In this document: one piece after another, positions 8,859 through 21,293 of the stretch
Position numbering within the stretch: the first letter of the stretch is position 1
Layout of the letters: every line of letters starts with the position of its first letter
Assembly: GCA_030710605.1 (NCBI GenBank)
Contig: CP092874.1
Span: 39,938,164 to 40,002,163 of the forward strand
Length of the DNA: 64,000 nt
Direction: 5' to 3'
DNA from: Cordylochernes scorpioides
Taxonomy: Eukaryota; Arthropoda; Arachnida; Pseudoscorpiones; Chernetidae
Notes under the pieces: generated by a model
Databases searched by the model: none
What the model was told of the DNA's origin: nothing
Seen by the model: only the letters and a program-made list of their open reading frames with translations
Made by a program: the position numbers and the translations under genes

Positions 8859-10196
8859 GTGTTTTCTAAAGCTATCTCTCTTTCTCTTTTGGATTCGAAC
8901 CTAGTGAAACAAAGTTCACTTTTGTCGCCCCATGTCCGTTCACGGAACCTCTATTCAATTAACAACATAGCAGATTTTATAGGTGATATTAGAAGATCTA
9001 TACCCGACCCTCACAGTAGGATTTGTTCCTTCGATGTGAAATCCCTCTTCCTCTGCCTCCCTCATGATCTCATAATCAGCAACCTACGGGAGATACTTGT
9101 GAAGGCAGAACTTGACAATATTGATACAATTTGTACCATGGTCAAGTCTTGCCTCTCCATTAATAATTTTACATATCAGAACCAGATTTACAGGCAGATT
9201 AAGGGGTCACCCATGGGTAGCCCCCTTTCCCTTAGAGTAGCAGAAATTGTTCTACTGACAATAGATGGCTGGATTAACAGTCGAGAAAATCTGGGGATTA
9301 AGAAATGGCGACGATATATTGATGATATATATTGTGAATATCACCTAGGAGCGGACCAAGCCATCCTTGACACCCTTAACAGTTACCACCCAGAAATTAA
9401 GTTCACAATAGAAAGAGAAGAAAACCACACCTTACCATATCTGGATGCCCTCATTTTTAGAAATAGGAATAGTTTTCAAACAACTGTCTATTACAAAGAC
9501 ACCGCCAAACCATCATATATCCCGTTTAACTCCTACAGTCCAGTCTCTTACACAATATCAGTTGTCAAAACCCTAACTAAGGACTCCATACCCATTGTTC
9601 CCTTCGAGCTTTAAAAGAAAAAGAAAAAGAGAATATTTACAATAATCTACGAACATTTGGATACCCACCAGACTTTATAAGAAAACATACATTCATCCCG
9701 TTCAAAAAGGTTACCCTCACAGTCAATAGAACCAGGGGTTTTATAGATTTCTCCCCTACCAATCAGCGAATAGCCCATGATTTGAGGAAATATGGAATCC
9801 AGTTCACTTATCGTAGCACAAGCACAACAGGACATATACTGAGGAACCCCATTACCAAACCAGGAGTTAAACATGATGTTCAACATAAAAGCAACGCGAT
9901 CTATTCGGTTGCCTGCAACGATTGTGAATCCGTTTATGTAGGAGAAACAGGCAGAAAAATCGAAAACCGAATCAAAGAACACAAATACAATATCAGCTCA
10001 AAAGACCCCAGATCCCTTCTGTACCAACACACGTTAAACACAGGACATAGTTTTGATCTGGATAACCCCATCTGCCATTACAACAACATCAGATACAAAA
10101 GGGGAAAGATTAATTTTGGAATCCTTGGTTTCTGGTTGTAAAGACAGCATAAACAGAAGAATAGAAGTCCCGGAACAGTTCCGCTGCCTTTTTTAA
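8859..10196 (+). pseudogene. PLE reverse transcriptase with GIY-YIG endonuclease
   Basis: The first open block (8859-9614, 251 residues) holds the RT palm: SFDVKSLF at residues 57-64, GSPMGSP at 116-122 and YIDD at 153-156, followed by PEIKFTIE and LPYLDALI. After a stop and frame change near 9614 a second block continues to 10141 with the GIY-YIG domain (AIYSVACNDCESVYVGETGR, residues 39-58 of its longest frame, then IENRIKEHK). A further frameshift near 10110 moves the last part (ILESLVSGCKDSINRR) into another frame. PLE proteins copy their RNA at nicked sites. At least two frameshifts and a missing N-terminus make this copy inactive. Confidence 0.9.
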
Positions 10197-10400
10197 AAGA
10201 GTTTGAAGAACGAATTCTGCTATGTCCCCCCTTCCCCACTTAGTTTTAAACTTAATTTAGTTTTAAAGAAATTTTTGCATATCTGATTATTTTTCAATTC
10301 TCTAATTTACCTTTTAGCATATCTTTGAGCGAATATTTGTATTTATTTTTTCTATTACCTCTATATATTAATAAGAATCTGATTTCGTTTTGTAAGAACG

Positions 10401-10433
10401 CCCGTTGAAGAACTAATTGTTCGAAAGCTAGCG
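10401..10433 (+). ncRNA. Hammerhead-like hairpin in PLE 3' region (variant core)
   Basis: The sequence cccgttgaagaac, loop taatt, gttcgaaagctagc follows the common plan of this window: TTGAAG, a hairpin, then GAAAGC with a short self-complementary AGCT. The canonical CTGANGA is absent, so cleavage activity is doubtful. It is the one case tied directly to a recognisable PLE coding region. Confidence 0.45.
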
Positions 10434-11018
10434 TCTGTTATTTGTAATAATAAAAGATACTGATTGCGAGAGGTTTTTTGTCTTTTGGATTTAAACTCCA
10501 CAATAAACATAAACACAAGAGATGCAATAAATGAATTACTCTCTCTCTCTCTCTCTACACCCGGGGACTTCAACAACAACAACGTCTGTCAGTCCTTTTG
10601 TCAACTTCTACATTATCAAAATTATCAGAATATTCCATCTTTGTAATGAACATCAGTCATCGTTGAGCGCTGTTTTTCTTTGTATCATCCAAATCCAGTC
10701 AATTTTCATTGAGGTTGTCAAACCAATCCTTCCTATCTCCTCCATTATCCTTCAAGATGTATCCCTTCATCATGATCAATAGAGGATCTACTGATAAATC
10801 TCAGAGTATATGTGGCCTGAAAGCTTCCATTTCCTTTTGTTTACTTCATGTAGAAGTTCCGAAGATAGGATTCTTGCTCTTCTGAGCGTAGATTATCCAA
10901 AGTTGGACCTGGTAGTTCCGAAGATTCCCCCGAGGAGAATGAAATCAGGTCACTGAAACGTCGGGAGTTAAATACATCATTGGTTGATGTGGCTGTGTAT
11001 TTTCTGATTCATTTAGAA

Positions 11019-11214
11019 CAGGGGTCGGCAAACTGCGGCTCTTTGGATGTGAAGCTACGGCTCTTTATATAGTTCCATACGCAAATATTATTTATGCGAG
11101 TGCTATTTATTGTTGGCAAGAAAAAAAAATTGTCGCTCTTTAAAAACTTTGATTTTTTTTTTTTTGTAAATTGTAATTTTTGACTCTTCCGAATCAAAAG
11201 TTTGCCGATCTCTG
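11019..11214. mobile_element. hAT MITE (family H)
   Basis: It begins CAGGGGTCGGCAAACTGCGG and ends with a decayed complement (tttgccgatctctg), flanked by a perfect 8 bp duplication atttagaa (11011-11018 and 11215-11222). Further copies are at 11984, 25332, 25808 and 32374. Confidence 0.92.
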
Positions 11215-11983
11215 ATTTAGAAGATTATATATTCTCCCAACTTCTTTATTTGCCACCCTATCTACCCAGTTGTGTGATCTTGGGGATTCTTCTAGCAAAT
11301 CAATTGTCAAAGGAGTCCATTTTCATTTAAACATCCTTTTCCTTAGTCACATATTACATATCTTCCTAATAAATCTTTATTTCCTCAAAATGCACCTTTC
11401 TTAGCAATATCTTTATTCTACACAGTGTGTTCATGAAAAATGTAACGAGAGATTAAATACCTTCCATAAAAAAGTTTTTAAAAATGGCGTGTATAATTGA
11501 CTGGAAGTGGTATTTCTAGGTCTCCTGTTGAAGGGCATATTAGCGCGAAAGCCTGAGAAATAAAAAATAGTTAAAAGAGACCTGTCCCTGGATTGCTTAT
11601 TGATTTTGTTAAATATAGTAAATTCTGTATAGTAAAACCTGTCTTGGGAGTTTTCATTTGGTCCCAAACAAAAAGGCACTCGCAAGACAGCTTGACTTCT
11701 AAGACAGGTTAATTAACATTAGTTAAAATAAATCTAATGCAAATTTATTATGCAAATTCAACGATGCTCTTTAATATAAGACATTCAGTATACTTAGCCT
11801 TCAGGGTTTTAAAGAATTTAGGGGCGAACCAATTAGACAGGGTTAGAGGCTAAAGAAAACTAAATTAATTGAAAAACAAAGGTCTTACCAAAAATTGATT
11901 ACCATGACAGGTTTCACTGTAAAGAGATCGTATATATAAGACGCGAATACCCCTGGTCTCTCATTGAGGGTGTTCAGTTAGTG

Positions 11984-12189
11984 CATGGGGTCGGCAAACC
12001 TTTGAGTCGAAAGGGTCAAAAATTGCAATTTACAAAATTTCAAAGTTTTTAAAGAGCCACAACATTTTTCTTGCCAACAATAAATAGTACTCACATAAAT
12101 AATATTTGCGTATGGAACTATATAAAGTGACGCAGCTTCACATTCAAAGAGCCGCATGTGGCTCGCGAGCCGCAGTTTGCCGACCCCTG
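11984..12189. mobile_element. hAT MITE (family H)
   Basis: The inverted ends catggggtcggcaaac and gtttgccgacccctg enclose the same interior (ttgccaacaataaatagtac). The flanks agttagtg/aattagtg match at 7 of 8 positions. It lies in the opposite orientation to the copy at 11019. Confidence 0.88.
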
Positions 12190-13690
12190 AATTAGTGCCA
12201 TTTTATAGCTCACAAAGATGTTATAGAGGAATGTAATCATCACCGCAATAAACACCACAGAGTTATCCATCTATGAATAAACGATAATTAAATAACCGGA
12301 TAAAAAAAATGGATCCGCTATTTCATAGAAGACACTCCTCTCAACACACTGGCCAATTATACCCCCCAACATAATTATATTAAAATTAAATTAATCGGAC
12401 TGCGTCTTCTCCCTCTCGATAGTTTTTAACCACCCAGTTACATACACGCCTACTTTGCATATAATGTGTATTGTTTGAGGTCGTGAAGACAAAATAAAAG
12501 TATATTGCGCTGGACTGTGTCCAATTTGCATAATTATATATTGTCCTTGTCATTATTATTGTTGATTTTTTGTCGTGTGTCGTGTCAGTGTGCGTGTAGT
12601 TTGTAGGTAAACGAGCCTCGCGTTGGTAATTCTAGGATACCAACCTGACATCTTGGAAATGGATTTGTTGATTTAATAGCGATTGTTTGAGCAGTCGCTT
12701 TTGGCTCTCTGGGTATCTAAGTATGTCTGAAAGATGTTTTTTTTTTTTGAAAAATAAAAAAGTTGCTAAGAAGATATGTGGAACTAAAGAGAAGGATAAT
12801 TAAATATTTCGTTCCTGCCTGGGTATGATTCTTAGGCATGGATCAAATTACTAGATCTCCTTTGGCATTTGATGTTTAAGAAGAATCTTTTTAAGATCAA
12901 ATGAATTGATAGGATGATGTATTAAGAAATTTGAGAAGATATAATGTTATTATATAGCCTTCTATATGTAAATAAAGTTATATTTAGAAAATAAAAAGGA
13001 GATTTGCATGCGAATGGCTTTGTGTTGGATTTGTTGAATTAGCTTGGTTTGGCGGTGGGTGTTTAAACATCCGCTTCCGACAACCAAAAATCGGGTTGTA
13101 AACCTGAATTGAAAACTGTTTTTGAAATAATAACGAATTACTATCAACGACTCTCCCTAACTTCTGAGGTGTTTGTTGGTACAACGGTTAAAATAACCCT
13201 TTGTCCACAGTCAAAGGGACCAGCTCTCAACACTGCGGTTGTAGTTGTTGCTATTAGTTCTTGAATTTGATTCCTTCCTTTAGATCTCATGTTGAAGATT
13301 GTTTGCAGGGCTGTTGCATGTCTTCAAGAAACTCTTAAAGATCCATGGTCAAGTCACGAAATGCAGGATTGGGCATCATACGTGTTGTTATTTCCAGAAG
13401 AGAACGGTACAATTCCTAGTTGAAGCCCTCAGTGACATTCTGGTGGTAGTAGCGGGAACCTTCCATATTGTCGCAATATTTCTATTGGTGCGCTGTAAAA
13501 TAAATATGAGAACAAATAATTTATTTAAATTAAAACTCTTTTATGGAGAAGTAAGCGCATCACATTAACTATTACAAAAATGATCAAATAATGTGTACTC
13601 AATGCAATATGTATTGCATGGTGTTTGTTTGGGATTACGCGTGTGTAATTTCAATGCAAAACACAAAAATAGATTTAACGCATTTTAGTG
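12190..13690. other. No recognisable gene
   Basis: This AT-rich stretch has no coding exon or repeat that I can place. An open frame at 13299-13568 (89 residues, hydrophobic) has no recognisable motif. Confidence 0.4.
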
Positions 13691-13699
13691 TATATTTTA

Positions 13700-13939
13700 G
13701 TATATAGTATATACAGAAGGAAGTCGACACAGTTGGCCAGATGGAAATCTGGTCACCTGCGCCCTCTAGTCTATAAAGAGGGAGCCAAAAGCTTCCCCAT
13801 GTGCACTAGGTGCAAAACCGAAGAGGCCACTCCCCAACATATACTAAATTGTATTGGAAAGGACAAAGGATCCCTGTACAGAGAACCAAGAAGAGTTCTT
13901 GAACGTTTTTATGAGCACGACCTCCAAGATCTTGTCTAA
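13700..13939 (+). pseudogene. LINE reverse transcriptase C-terminal end
   Basis: The reading LARWKSGHLRPLVYKEGAKS then CTRCKTEEATPQHILNC is the C-terminal zinc-knuckle region (C-x2-C...H-x4-C) that closes ORF2 of many jockey/I-like LINEs. About 80 residues are left, followed by a stop at 13939 and an A-run at about 13963-13972. Confidence 0.75.
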
Positions 13940-14046
13940 TTTAGACTAATAAAAGGATAAGTTAAAAAAAAAAAGTGTATTAATAACACGCAATCCCCAA
14001 TAAATATGTATATAAACGTTCTTCCCTGATTTATAATTATATAAAA

Positions 14047-14203
14047 TAAATAAAGCTTCCAGGGCTAAGTTTCTTGTTCAACTTTTTATTTTCAAGCTTT
14101 CGGACTTGTCAGTCCTACAACAGGAGTAGACTGACAAGTCGAAAGCTTGAAAATAAAAAGTTAAAAAAGAAACTTAGCCCTGGAAGCTTTATTTATTTTA
14201 TAA
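14047..14203. repeat. PLE-type inverted pair forming a ~155 bp palindrome
   Basis: The left arm (taaagcttccagggctaagt...aagctttcggacttgtcagt) is the complement of the right arm, with only a short centre around 14120. Each arm contains the variant hammerhead-like hairpin (GGAC TGACAA GTCC then GAAAGC on the minus strand; a degraded form on the plus strand at 14121-14148). It looks like two terminal repeats head to head. Confidence 0.75.
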
Positions 14204-14224
14204 TAGAATATGTGTATGTAAATT

Positions 14225-14400
14225 TTCTTAACTTGCGAAACCACTGGGAGGGCTCGCCACTGGTACCTTCCAATATATTTCATCGCAGTAAGGATAGTAG
14301 AAAGTTTTTTTTAAAAGAAAAATGCTCTAAAATAGTTAGAATTATAATCTACAGATGGCACGCACTATACAATCTACTAAAATATGCATAGGGAAGCTTT
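14225..14400. repeat. Foldback repeat (family F), partial
   Basis: The family markers gcgaaaccactgggagggct and catcgcagtaagg are followed by a right-hand arm ending agatggcacgcac. The left arm is lost. Confidence 0.65.
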
Positions 14401-14949
14401 TTAAAGCAATTTTATTGCAGCTTAGAGAAGACATATAGGAGAGAGAGCTAATAGACACTTTCCACTGAAAGATTTTAAAATCGTTCCGTGATTTGCCCTT
14501 TTTTCCCTTTTCTACACCTATCAGTAAGAAATGTTCAAGAGAAACACGGAGGAAAGAAAAAGACTTTGCAGTTCTTAGAAGCCCCAACTCGTAAAGTCTT
14601 TTATACGGTGGGATAAAGGTTCTAGTAGTGGGGCACCCTGCGACTAAGTCAGTTTCCATGTCCACCTGAGGGGACATTTCGTCCTCTATTGACCGGGTTT
14701 CTTTCTTTTATCGCTTTTGTCAAATTACGTCTTCTAATAGAACATCGATTGTTTTTTATTTCTTTAACTTAAATGAGAAAGAAAAACATCGTTTTTCTTA
14801 CATTTTTTCTTCCTTCCTCTTAAGAAAAAAACGACGTAAAAAGAAAAATTATGGCTGTGCGGAAAATGGGTTTGTCGTACTCTCGGAAGAGGGAAAAAAA
14901 AGTTGACGGTCTGTGTCCTTCTTCTCGCTTCTACCACCCAGCCTTCTTC

Positions 14950-15110
14950 ATCCTTTTTTTTTTTTTTTTTGCATTGGGGGTGGGGGGGTTGATTTCCCAT
15001 CATTCTCTAGGTGGTGGTGGCAAATGGATGTTAGCTCTCTGGGAATCGAACCTGCTATTTCTACCCACCACAACACTGGTTGCTGTGTGGTGACTTGGAT
15101 TAGCTATAAT
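14950..15110 (-). mobile_element. SINE-like element with tRNA-like head
   Basis: On the minus strand a box B (GGTTCGATTCCCAGAG) sits in a tRNA-like segment (about 15090-15010) and an A16 tail follows (T-run at about 14955-14970). I could not define a target duplication. It differs from SINE families A and B. Confidence 0.5.
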
Positions 15111-15238
15111 AATAATCAATCAAGAATATATCCTATTCACTCATAATCCATTTTAAATTTCAGTGAAAAGTAATCAACGAAATTGAAGATATCAAGAAAT
15201 GGTTTCGTTATAAATATAAAAGTTTTAAAAAATTATTA

Positions 15239-15413
15239 CAGTACAACCTCCATGAGAAGACACTCGCGCTAGAGGATACCTCTCTATAAAGGATAGTTTT
15301 AATTTGCAAAATTACCATTTTTACTATTTAGCAACTCTCTGGTAAGAGGACAGCTCTCCCTAAAGGACACTTTGGCTCTGCAATTAGGTGTCCTTTACAG
15401 GGAGGTTCTACTG
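15239..15413. mobile_element. pogo-type MITE, complete
   Basis: This 175 bp element has inverted ends cagtacaacctccatgagaa and ttacagggaggttctactg beside TA. It is the uninterrupted form of the element at 2486-3921, in the opposite orientation. Confidence 0.88.
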
Positions 15414-15567
15414 TATTATTAAGAATGTATGTGAAATACGAATTAGAATACAATTTTACTATATTTTTAAACTATGAAACAAATCCAGTTATCTTCTGTA
15501 CACATCTTTTACATTCTACCACATGCTGAATTATAATTTTACCTCCAAATACACTAACATTATACGA

Positions 15568-15720
15568 GGGGTGGTTAATAAATAACCCGAAAAGTTAATA
15601 AATGTAAAAAAATATCAACTTATGAATATAATATGGGTTTCATTTTCAATTTAACCTCCATGCGCAAATTTTTTATAAGAGCACGTAAACTTTATTGGAA
15701 AGGTTTCGTCTTGATCATTG
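15568..15720. mobile_element. Possible mariner end fragment
   Basis: TA followed by cgaggggtggttaataaata resembles a mariner 5' terminus and is followed by about 130 bp of leader-like sequence. No transposase or second terminus is visible. Confidence 0.35.
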
Positions 15721-16394
15721 ACATAATACAGCGGTAAGAAAGCTTTTAGGGTCGATTTTTCTCTTAAATGTTCTTTTACTATTATTGAGTAACATAAAAA
15801 GTTTTTTTTTTTTCCAAAATCAATATAAATAATTCCTCGATTTTTTTAAATAGAAAATTTACTTTAATAACGTCAAAATTAATAAATGGATTCAAGAGTG
15901 ATACTTTTTTACATTTTAGAACTTATTTTTGAAAAATGCCAAACTGGTTTTCTCTCTGAAAAACCTTCTTTTTACAAAGGTGTAGTAAAATATTGAAAAT
16001 TACTAAATAGAAAATTTTTTGCTCTTACATAAAAATACATGGTAATAAATTCGATAATAAAACGTAAATAAAGATGATATTGGTAATGATGATAAAGATA
16101 AAATCTATAACGAGGATGTTCGTTAAACTAATATGATGGTCATAAAAATGAGCATTATGGTAAAACTTGAATAAGGAGAGACTGACTGGCTGTCGTTCTA
16201 GATCTGTTTGCAGAACGACGTGTGTCTAGAACAGTAGTACTCCTCAACCTTTGTATATACCTACTGTACACGTCTAGCTAAACACAACCTCGGCGGAACA
16301 CTTAGCTCAGCCCGTAATAACTTAGTGTATATATTAAGGATTTAATATACATCACATACTGAAGTTTATAGAGAGCTGTCGGGCCCCAAGTCTA
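15721..16394. other. No recognisable gene
   Basis: I see AT-rich sequence with homopolymer runs and no support for coding or mobile DNA. Confidence 0.4.
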
Positions 16395-16995
16395 AGGACA
16401 CTATCTGAGAAGCCCCAGGAAGCCACAATGAACCAACCTACAAAAAGGATAAACTAGGCACTGACTATCCAGCAGGTATGTCACCCAGAGATCCAGCCGT
16501 CTAAGGACGGAGCCTCAAGAAGCCACAATAGACAAACCTACAAGAAGGATAAATTAGGCACTGACTATCCAGCAGGTATGTCACCCTGAGAGCCAGCCGT
16601 CTAAGGATGGAGCCCTAGGAAGCCACACAACCTACAAGAAGGATAAACTAGGCACTGACTATCCAGCAGGTATTATACCCAGAGAGCCAGCCGTCTAATG
16701 ACGGAGCCTCAAGAAGCCACAATAGACCAACCTACTAGAAGGATAAACTAGGCACTGACTATCCAGCAGGTATTATACCCAGAGAGCCAGCCGTCTAATG
16801 ACGGAGCCTCAAGAAGCCACAATAGACCAACCTACTAGAAGGATAAACTAGGCACTGACTATCCAGCAGGTATGTCACCCAGAGAGCCAGCCGTCTAAGG
16901 ACGGAGCCTCAAGAAGCCACACAATAGACCAACCTACTAGAAGGATAAACTAGGCACCGACCAGGTATGTCACCCAGAGAGCCAGCAGTCTAAGG
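16395..16995. repeat. ~100 bp minisatellite, six units
   Basis: The marker ggcactgactatccagcag recurs at about 16457, 16557, 16651, 16751 and 16851, and in decayed form at 16953, giving spacings of 100, 94, 100, 100 and 102. Units contain gagccagccgtctaaggacg and gaagccacaatagaccaac. The array is non-coding. Confidence 0.92.
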
Positions 16996-17650
16996 ACGGA
17001 TCGATCACCACGGCCAAACAACAAGTCAGCACCGCCGCCACCATTTAATCGGATTGCTCTCTCCCCCTCCCTAATGATCCTTTCTTCCCGCAGAGAGCTT
17101 CTCATCAAGGGACATGAAACTCTTGTTCTCAACGTCTTACGTATTCCGCCGACGTCGCGGCCGTTTGACCGCCGGGGCTGCTGACGTGACAACGACCTCC
17201 CTTCCTTCTTCTCATCTTTTTTAACTCGATTCTGTATTATTATTTGTTGTTTCTTCTCAAAAGAATTCTGATCTTTTCGAAAGATGCGTTACATTGATCC
17301 CCTTCCACTTTTATGTCCAACAAGCTCAAATAAATTTTAAGTTATAGAAACCTTTTGTTCTTCGATTTTTTATTTACATTATACGGAGTGTAGATAATTG
17401 AAGATATTTATAAAAGACTAATTGTATGGCTTATTGCAATTATATATGATTAATAATTGCCACACACCAGGAAATATACGTGGCTCAAAAATAAAAACTT
17501 TTATTTTTTAAAGGATTTGTCAGCATTTAATTTTCTGTAGTGTATAACACGCATTTTTTTTTTATGAAGCAAGATTTCTAATCAACTTGTAGGCAAAGAT
17601 TTGACTTGGAAATTTCTTGATTCGTTTGTCAGAAATTTCCTGAATCCCAA
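16996..17650. other. No recognisable gene
   Basis: A GC-rich patch at 17020-17200 has an open minus-strand frame full of Arg, which looks compositional. The rest is AT-rich. Confidence 0.35.
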
Positions 17651-17654
17651 TCCT

Positions 17655-17985
17655 AATCTGTAGAAGGGTTTGTAATACCAGAAAGCTTGAGAGAAATATA
17701 AAATGAAGCAAGAAACTCGCCCTCGGAACCCATTTTTGTTTATTATTTTATGAATCCTATGTTTCTTTTAGGGGATTTTTGTCAACAATTGGAGCTTTTG
17801 AGGACTCTAGCTTTTACTGTGACAAGGAAACCCAGGACTCGAGACATCTACTGTTGGAATGTCCACTTTTCTATAACGCTAGACAACAGACAGTTAATAA
17901 TGTTGTAGATGTTTATGAATTTGTAGATACCAGAGAGAATTGTCACATCTTTATAAATATATTTATGTTTATCTTTCTAACCTGA
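17655..17985 (+). pseudogene. PLE repeat fragment joined to a LINE RT C-terminal end
   Basis: A PLE-type terminal segment (ctgtagaagggtttgtaata...gaaagcttgagag, closely matched at 40562-40640) runs to about 17770. From 17779 an ORF reads CDKETQDSRHLLLECPLFY, the C-x(n)-H-x4-C end of a LINE ORF2. Only about 65 residues of the LINE are left. Confidence 0.6.
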
Positions 17986-17999
17986 AAGGATCAGGTTCC

Positions 18000-20160
18000 T
18001 AATCTATCTTATCGTTTCTTTTTTATTAATATTTTTTCCTCATATATAATGAGTTAACAACCCTTTCTGTTTATAAAAAAAATATATATAAATTGACGCA
18101 ATTATCCCTAACGGGGATATCGCGTTTTATGTGTTGAAATAAAATAAATGTCTCTTTTTTTTTTTGTATTCAAACTTCCGAGAATATGGTAATATAATTA
18201 TAAGATCCACGAGAAGAAGTGAAATTATCGTTGAATGACCTTTCTTTGACTCATTTCTTGGATCTCTTGAAGTGTCTTGTTGTTTGCCAGAAAAAAAGTA
18301 AAAGCATATTTTTGCCCTAGTTTCACAAGATAAACATAAAAGGTATTCAAGTTCTAAATTGTATCCTTATATTGCTTTTATCCAAAGACAATCAATTCCA
18401 GAAAATACTATGTGAAAGAAGGTACAAAATATTTCATTGCTCTTTCTTCCATAAATATGTGTCTGATCAGTATCAAGCCTCTTTAATGGTAGCTTCATTA
18501 TAGATCAGTAAAATAATCCCTTGTATCAATATTGCCACGTGGAAAATTAGGGAAGACCAACTTCGGAATGAGATAACAATTTATTTCAGGCAAGAACAAA
18601 CTATGAGTGATAAATGAAAGATAAGCAAAAGAGGGAAGTGTACAGAGTATAGCAAAATATAAACATAAAAAATAATACTCTGCTAAATTAATAAATACTT
18701 TGTTACATAGCTCCTTCCCTATGGGAGCTGTGACCCACAGCTAGCAATTATTGTAGTTAGTGACATGGATCTGACGTGCTTCTGCCAAGGATTCCATCAA
18801 AGTCTTGGAACTTTGTCCCTAGTACCTTTGCGTCCTTTTTCTTGCGGCGTGAAGAGCGGCTTTGTCGTCGTATCGTCTATAGGGACATCGTCATCTTGGA
18901 GGGAAGTCTTGGCTTTGACAGGTCGGTGGAATCCTGGAGCCAGTCTCCGGAAATGTAGATCACAGCACCCATGGCCTCTAGGTCTTTTCGGCGATCTTCA
19001 GTTTTCTTCCCTAATTTACCCAGCATCTCCACCAAAATGGAAAAAGAAAAGGAAAAATCATTCCTAAAAAAAGGAATCAAGCATTTCGTTTAAGCAGTAT
19101 ATATAATAGTAAGGATCAGCATAGTTTTTCCCTAAAGACAAGACAACCTACAATTCCGAATAAGATATTTTCCCCCAAATACATTGCTGAAAAGAATAGG
19201 CAAAAGAGGGCTTTAATCATTTCATTCGAGCTTTCTTTTATAGGGCAATAGATAATCTATCATGCCTCTAATGGCAAGAATCAACGTAGCTTTCTCATGG
19301 GCTATCATCGACTCCAGAAGTGGAAGCAGCTCATAGGTAAAAGAGGATACGACTCATTTTCCACATGGGAATACCCACAGAGAAAAGCTGCCATCAGATG
19401 TCCGCCCTACAAAGGCCCTTACGTCGATTCAAACCCCCCTCTAAGTCCAAAATTTATGACTCTGGGGAGAGGAAATCCTGATTATTATTAAATCCTAGGG
19501 AGCCGTTTGGAATCAATTTTATGAAAGATATCCGGTCCGTGCCCCGCCCAAAGAACAAAATGGCCGACCAGGCGCCATTTTTTTAAATGATCCTCATCAG
19601 CATTAAAGGAGCTGAGCGATGGGGCCGAGTCAAACCTCAAACGGCCCGTAAACCTTTAATAGAGAGTTGTTCGCTCTGATTTATAACCCCTTCGCTCACT
19701 GAATATTACAGACGAAGCCACTTCTGTCTGCAGCACTAGATCTACGAAGCTGTTTCTCTCTCTTATCCAACCTCACCACTCCTCAGCTGAAATCTCTTCA
19801 CCCTCCATTGATTTAGAATAAAAATAAGTGAATAAATATGATTTCTTCCCCCTTTTTTTCCTCTTTCCTTTTCTCGCATTTAAATATTCTTTCTTCTTCT
19901 ATTATTCATAGATATTCGTTTTTTAAAGTGTTTTTTCTTATTTTTCTCTGAAAAATACATTTGCGAGCTCTTTAAAGAGAAGTCATCTCTTCGTCTGAAG
20001 CCATAAAATTAGGTGTTAGGCTTAGCGTTAAGTAAGTGAGAATAAAGAACAGTTAGGAGAAGAATGACGAGGTACAGATGTAAATATATTTCCTTCTATT
20101 TGTTATTTTTGGAAACATTTTAGTTAGCGCCATTATGTGTAAATGTGTTTTGGGGATAAA
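18000..20160. other. No gene supported
   Basis: The segment 18750-19040 is less AT-rich and partly open on both strands; on the minus strand it reads HFRRLAPGFHRPVKAKTSLQ before a stop. It could be a relic of an unknown element, but I cannot assign it. The remainder, including a patch rich in ggccgag/ggcgcc words at 19540-19640, shows no clear feature. Confidence 0.3.
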
Positions 20161-20164
20161 AAAT

Positions 20165-20870
20165 GTGTTGATCATCGTCAAAATCCTATTATCTCAAAGC
20201 AATAACGCGCCATCTATACATTTAAAATGAAAGGATTTAAAAGCACGAATGTTTCTTTTATACATAATACAAACTTCTACTACCCTTACTGCGATGAAAA
20301 AAATATATTGGGAGGGCTTGGCTCATCAGTGGTGAACCCTCCCAGCGGTTTCGCCAATTTAATCCACCAGACCGCTTCTCAGAGCTCTAATACTGTATTG
20401 GACGATTCTTTTTATATACGCAGCACTGAAGGATGGAATCTAAGAAATGGTTTTCAAGAAAACTATGGACATAAGCTTATAGGACAGTAGAATTACATTC
20501 AAATATTTGCATCGAGCAATGCTCTTCCGCAAACAATAAAGACAAGGCCAGTTAGGCATAAATTAACTCAAAGCAATAACGCGCCATCTATACATTTAAA
20601 ATGAAAGGATTTAAAAGCACGAATGTTTCTTTTATACATAATAAAAACTTCTACTGCCCTCACCGCTGATGAGCCAAGCCCTCCCAATATATTTTTTCAT
20701 CGCAGTAAGGGCAGAAGTTTGTATTATGTATAAAAGAAACATTCGTGCTTTTAAATCTTTTCATTTTAAAATCCTATTATATTTGCACAAAGAGAATAAC
20801 ACAGAGGATATAACTATAAGACAGCATATAGAAGGAAATAAATTATTTAGTTCCATTTTTTCCAAATAAA
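20165..20870. repeat. Foldback repeat (family F), long form plus partial second unit
   Basis: Two units start with caaagcaataacgcgccatc (about 20196 and 20571). The arm atttaaaagcacgaatgttt...cataatacaaacttct recurs in complement near 20722-20765. The centre has gggagggcttggctcatcag. An open frame at 20227-20490 is a consequence of the repeat, because near-identical frames occur at 42856 and elsewhere. Confidence 0.8.
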
Positions 20871-21081
20871 CTAACTGCCTACTGTCCATACTGTGATGGT
20901 AAATATTGAGGTGACTTCGCTCATCCCAAAATTATGCAAATTAATTTATTCTTATGTATAAAAATATATATACCCCGAAGAAGACAGGCGTACAGCCTAG
21001 TGAAATATTGGATTTTTGTAATAAATAAAATGTTTTATTTTATTTTATTTTTTATCCAAAATATGCCTATTAATTAATATA

Positions 21082-21293
21082 CACTCATGTGTGGACTTAA
21101 GGATGTGGAAAGTCTTTGATGTCGCAGGTCGTCTATTTTTTTTTTTTTTTTTTTTGAGAAAGAGGCATATTTGTTTCTACACTTGGTTATCTCGTGTATC
21201 TTCAATAAAGGTTACTGTAATATCTTTCAAATATATAATCCCGATATATACATGTTTAAAAGGTACAACTTCCTTAAGTTTTGTCCATGAGTG
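21082..21293. mobile_element. Tc1-type MITE (family T)
   Basis: TA-flanked ends cactcatgtgtggacttaag and taagttttgtccatgagtg bound a 212 bp element that shares the family interior (ttcaataaaggttactgtaa). Confidence 0.85.

Larger units (their letters stand above)
8859..10460 (+). mobile_element. Penelope-like element, 5'-truncated
   Basis: The region contains a reverse transcriptase, then a GIY-YIG endonuclease, then a 3' untranslated region, in the order of endonuclease-bearing PLEs. The 3' region carries the hairpin at 10401-10433 (cccgttgaagaac ... ttcgaaagctagc), which recurs at 38757-38790 beside the same aaaagatact tail. The 5' part of the RT is missing. Confidence 0.88.

Noticed and set aside
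18765..19067. A possible coding exon on either strand around 18.77-19.07 kb
   Set aside because: No domain, no splice context that I could support, and a stop interrupts the better reading.
20227..20490. An 87-residue ORF with FYYPYCDEK, repeated at 42856 and elsewhere, suggesting a zinc-finger gene family
   Set aside because: The frame arises from the foldback repeat, is open in some copies and broken in most, and lacks the second metal-binding pair.
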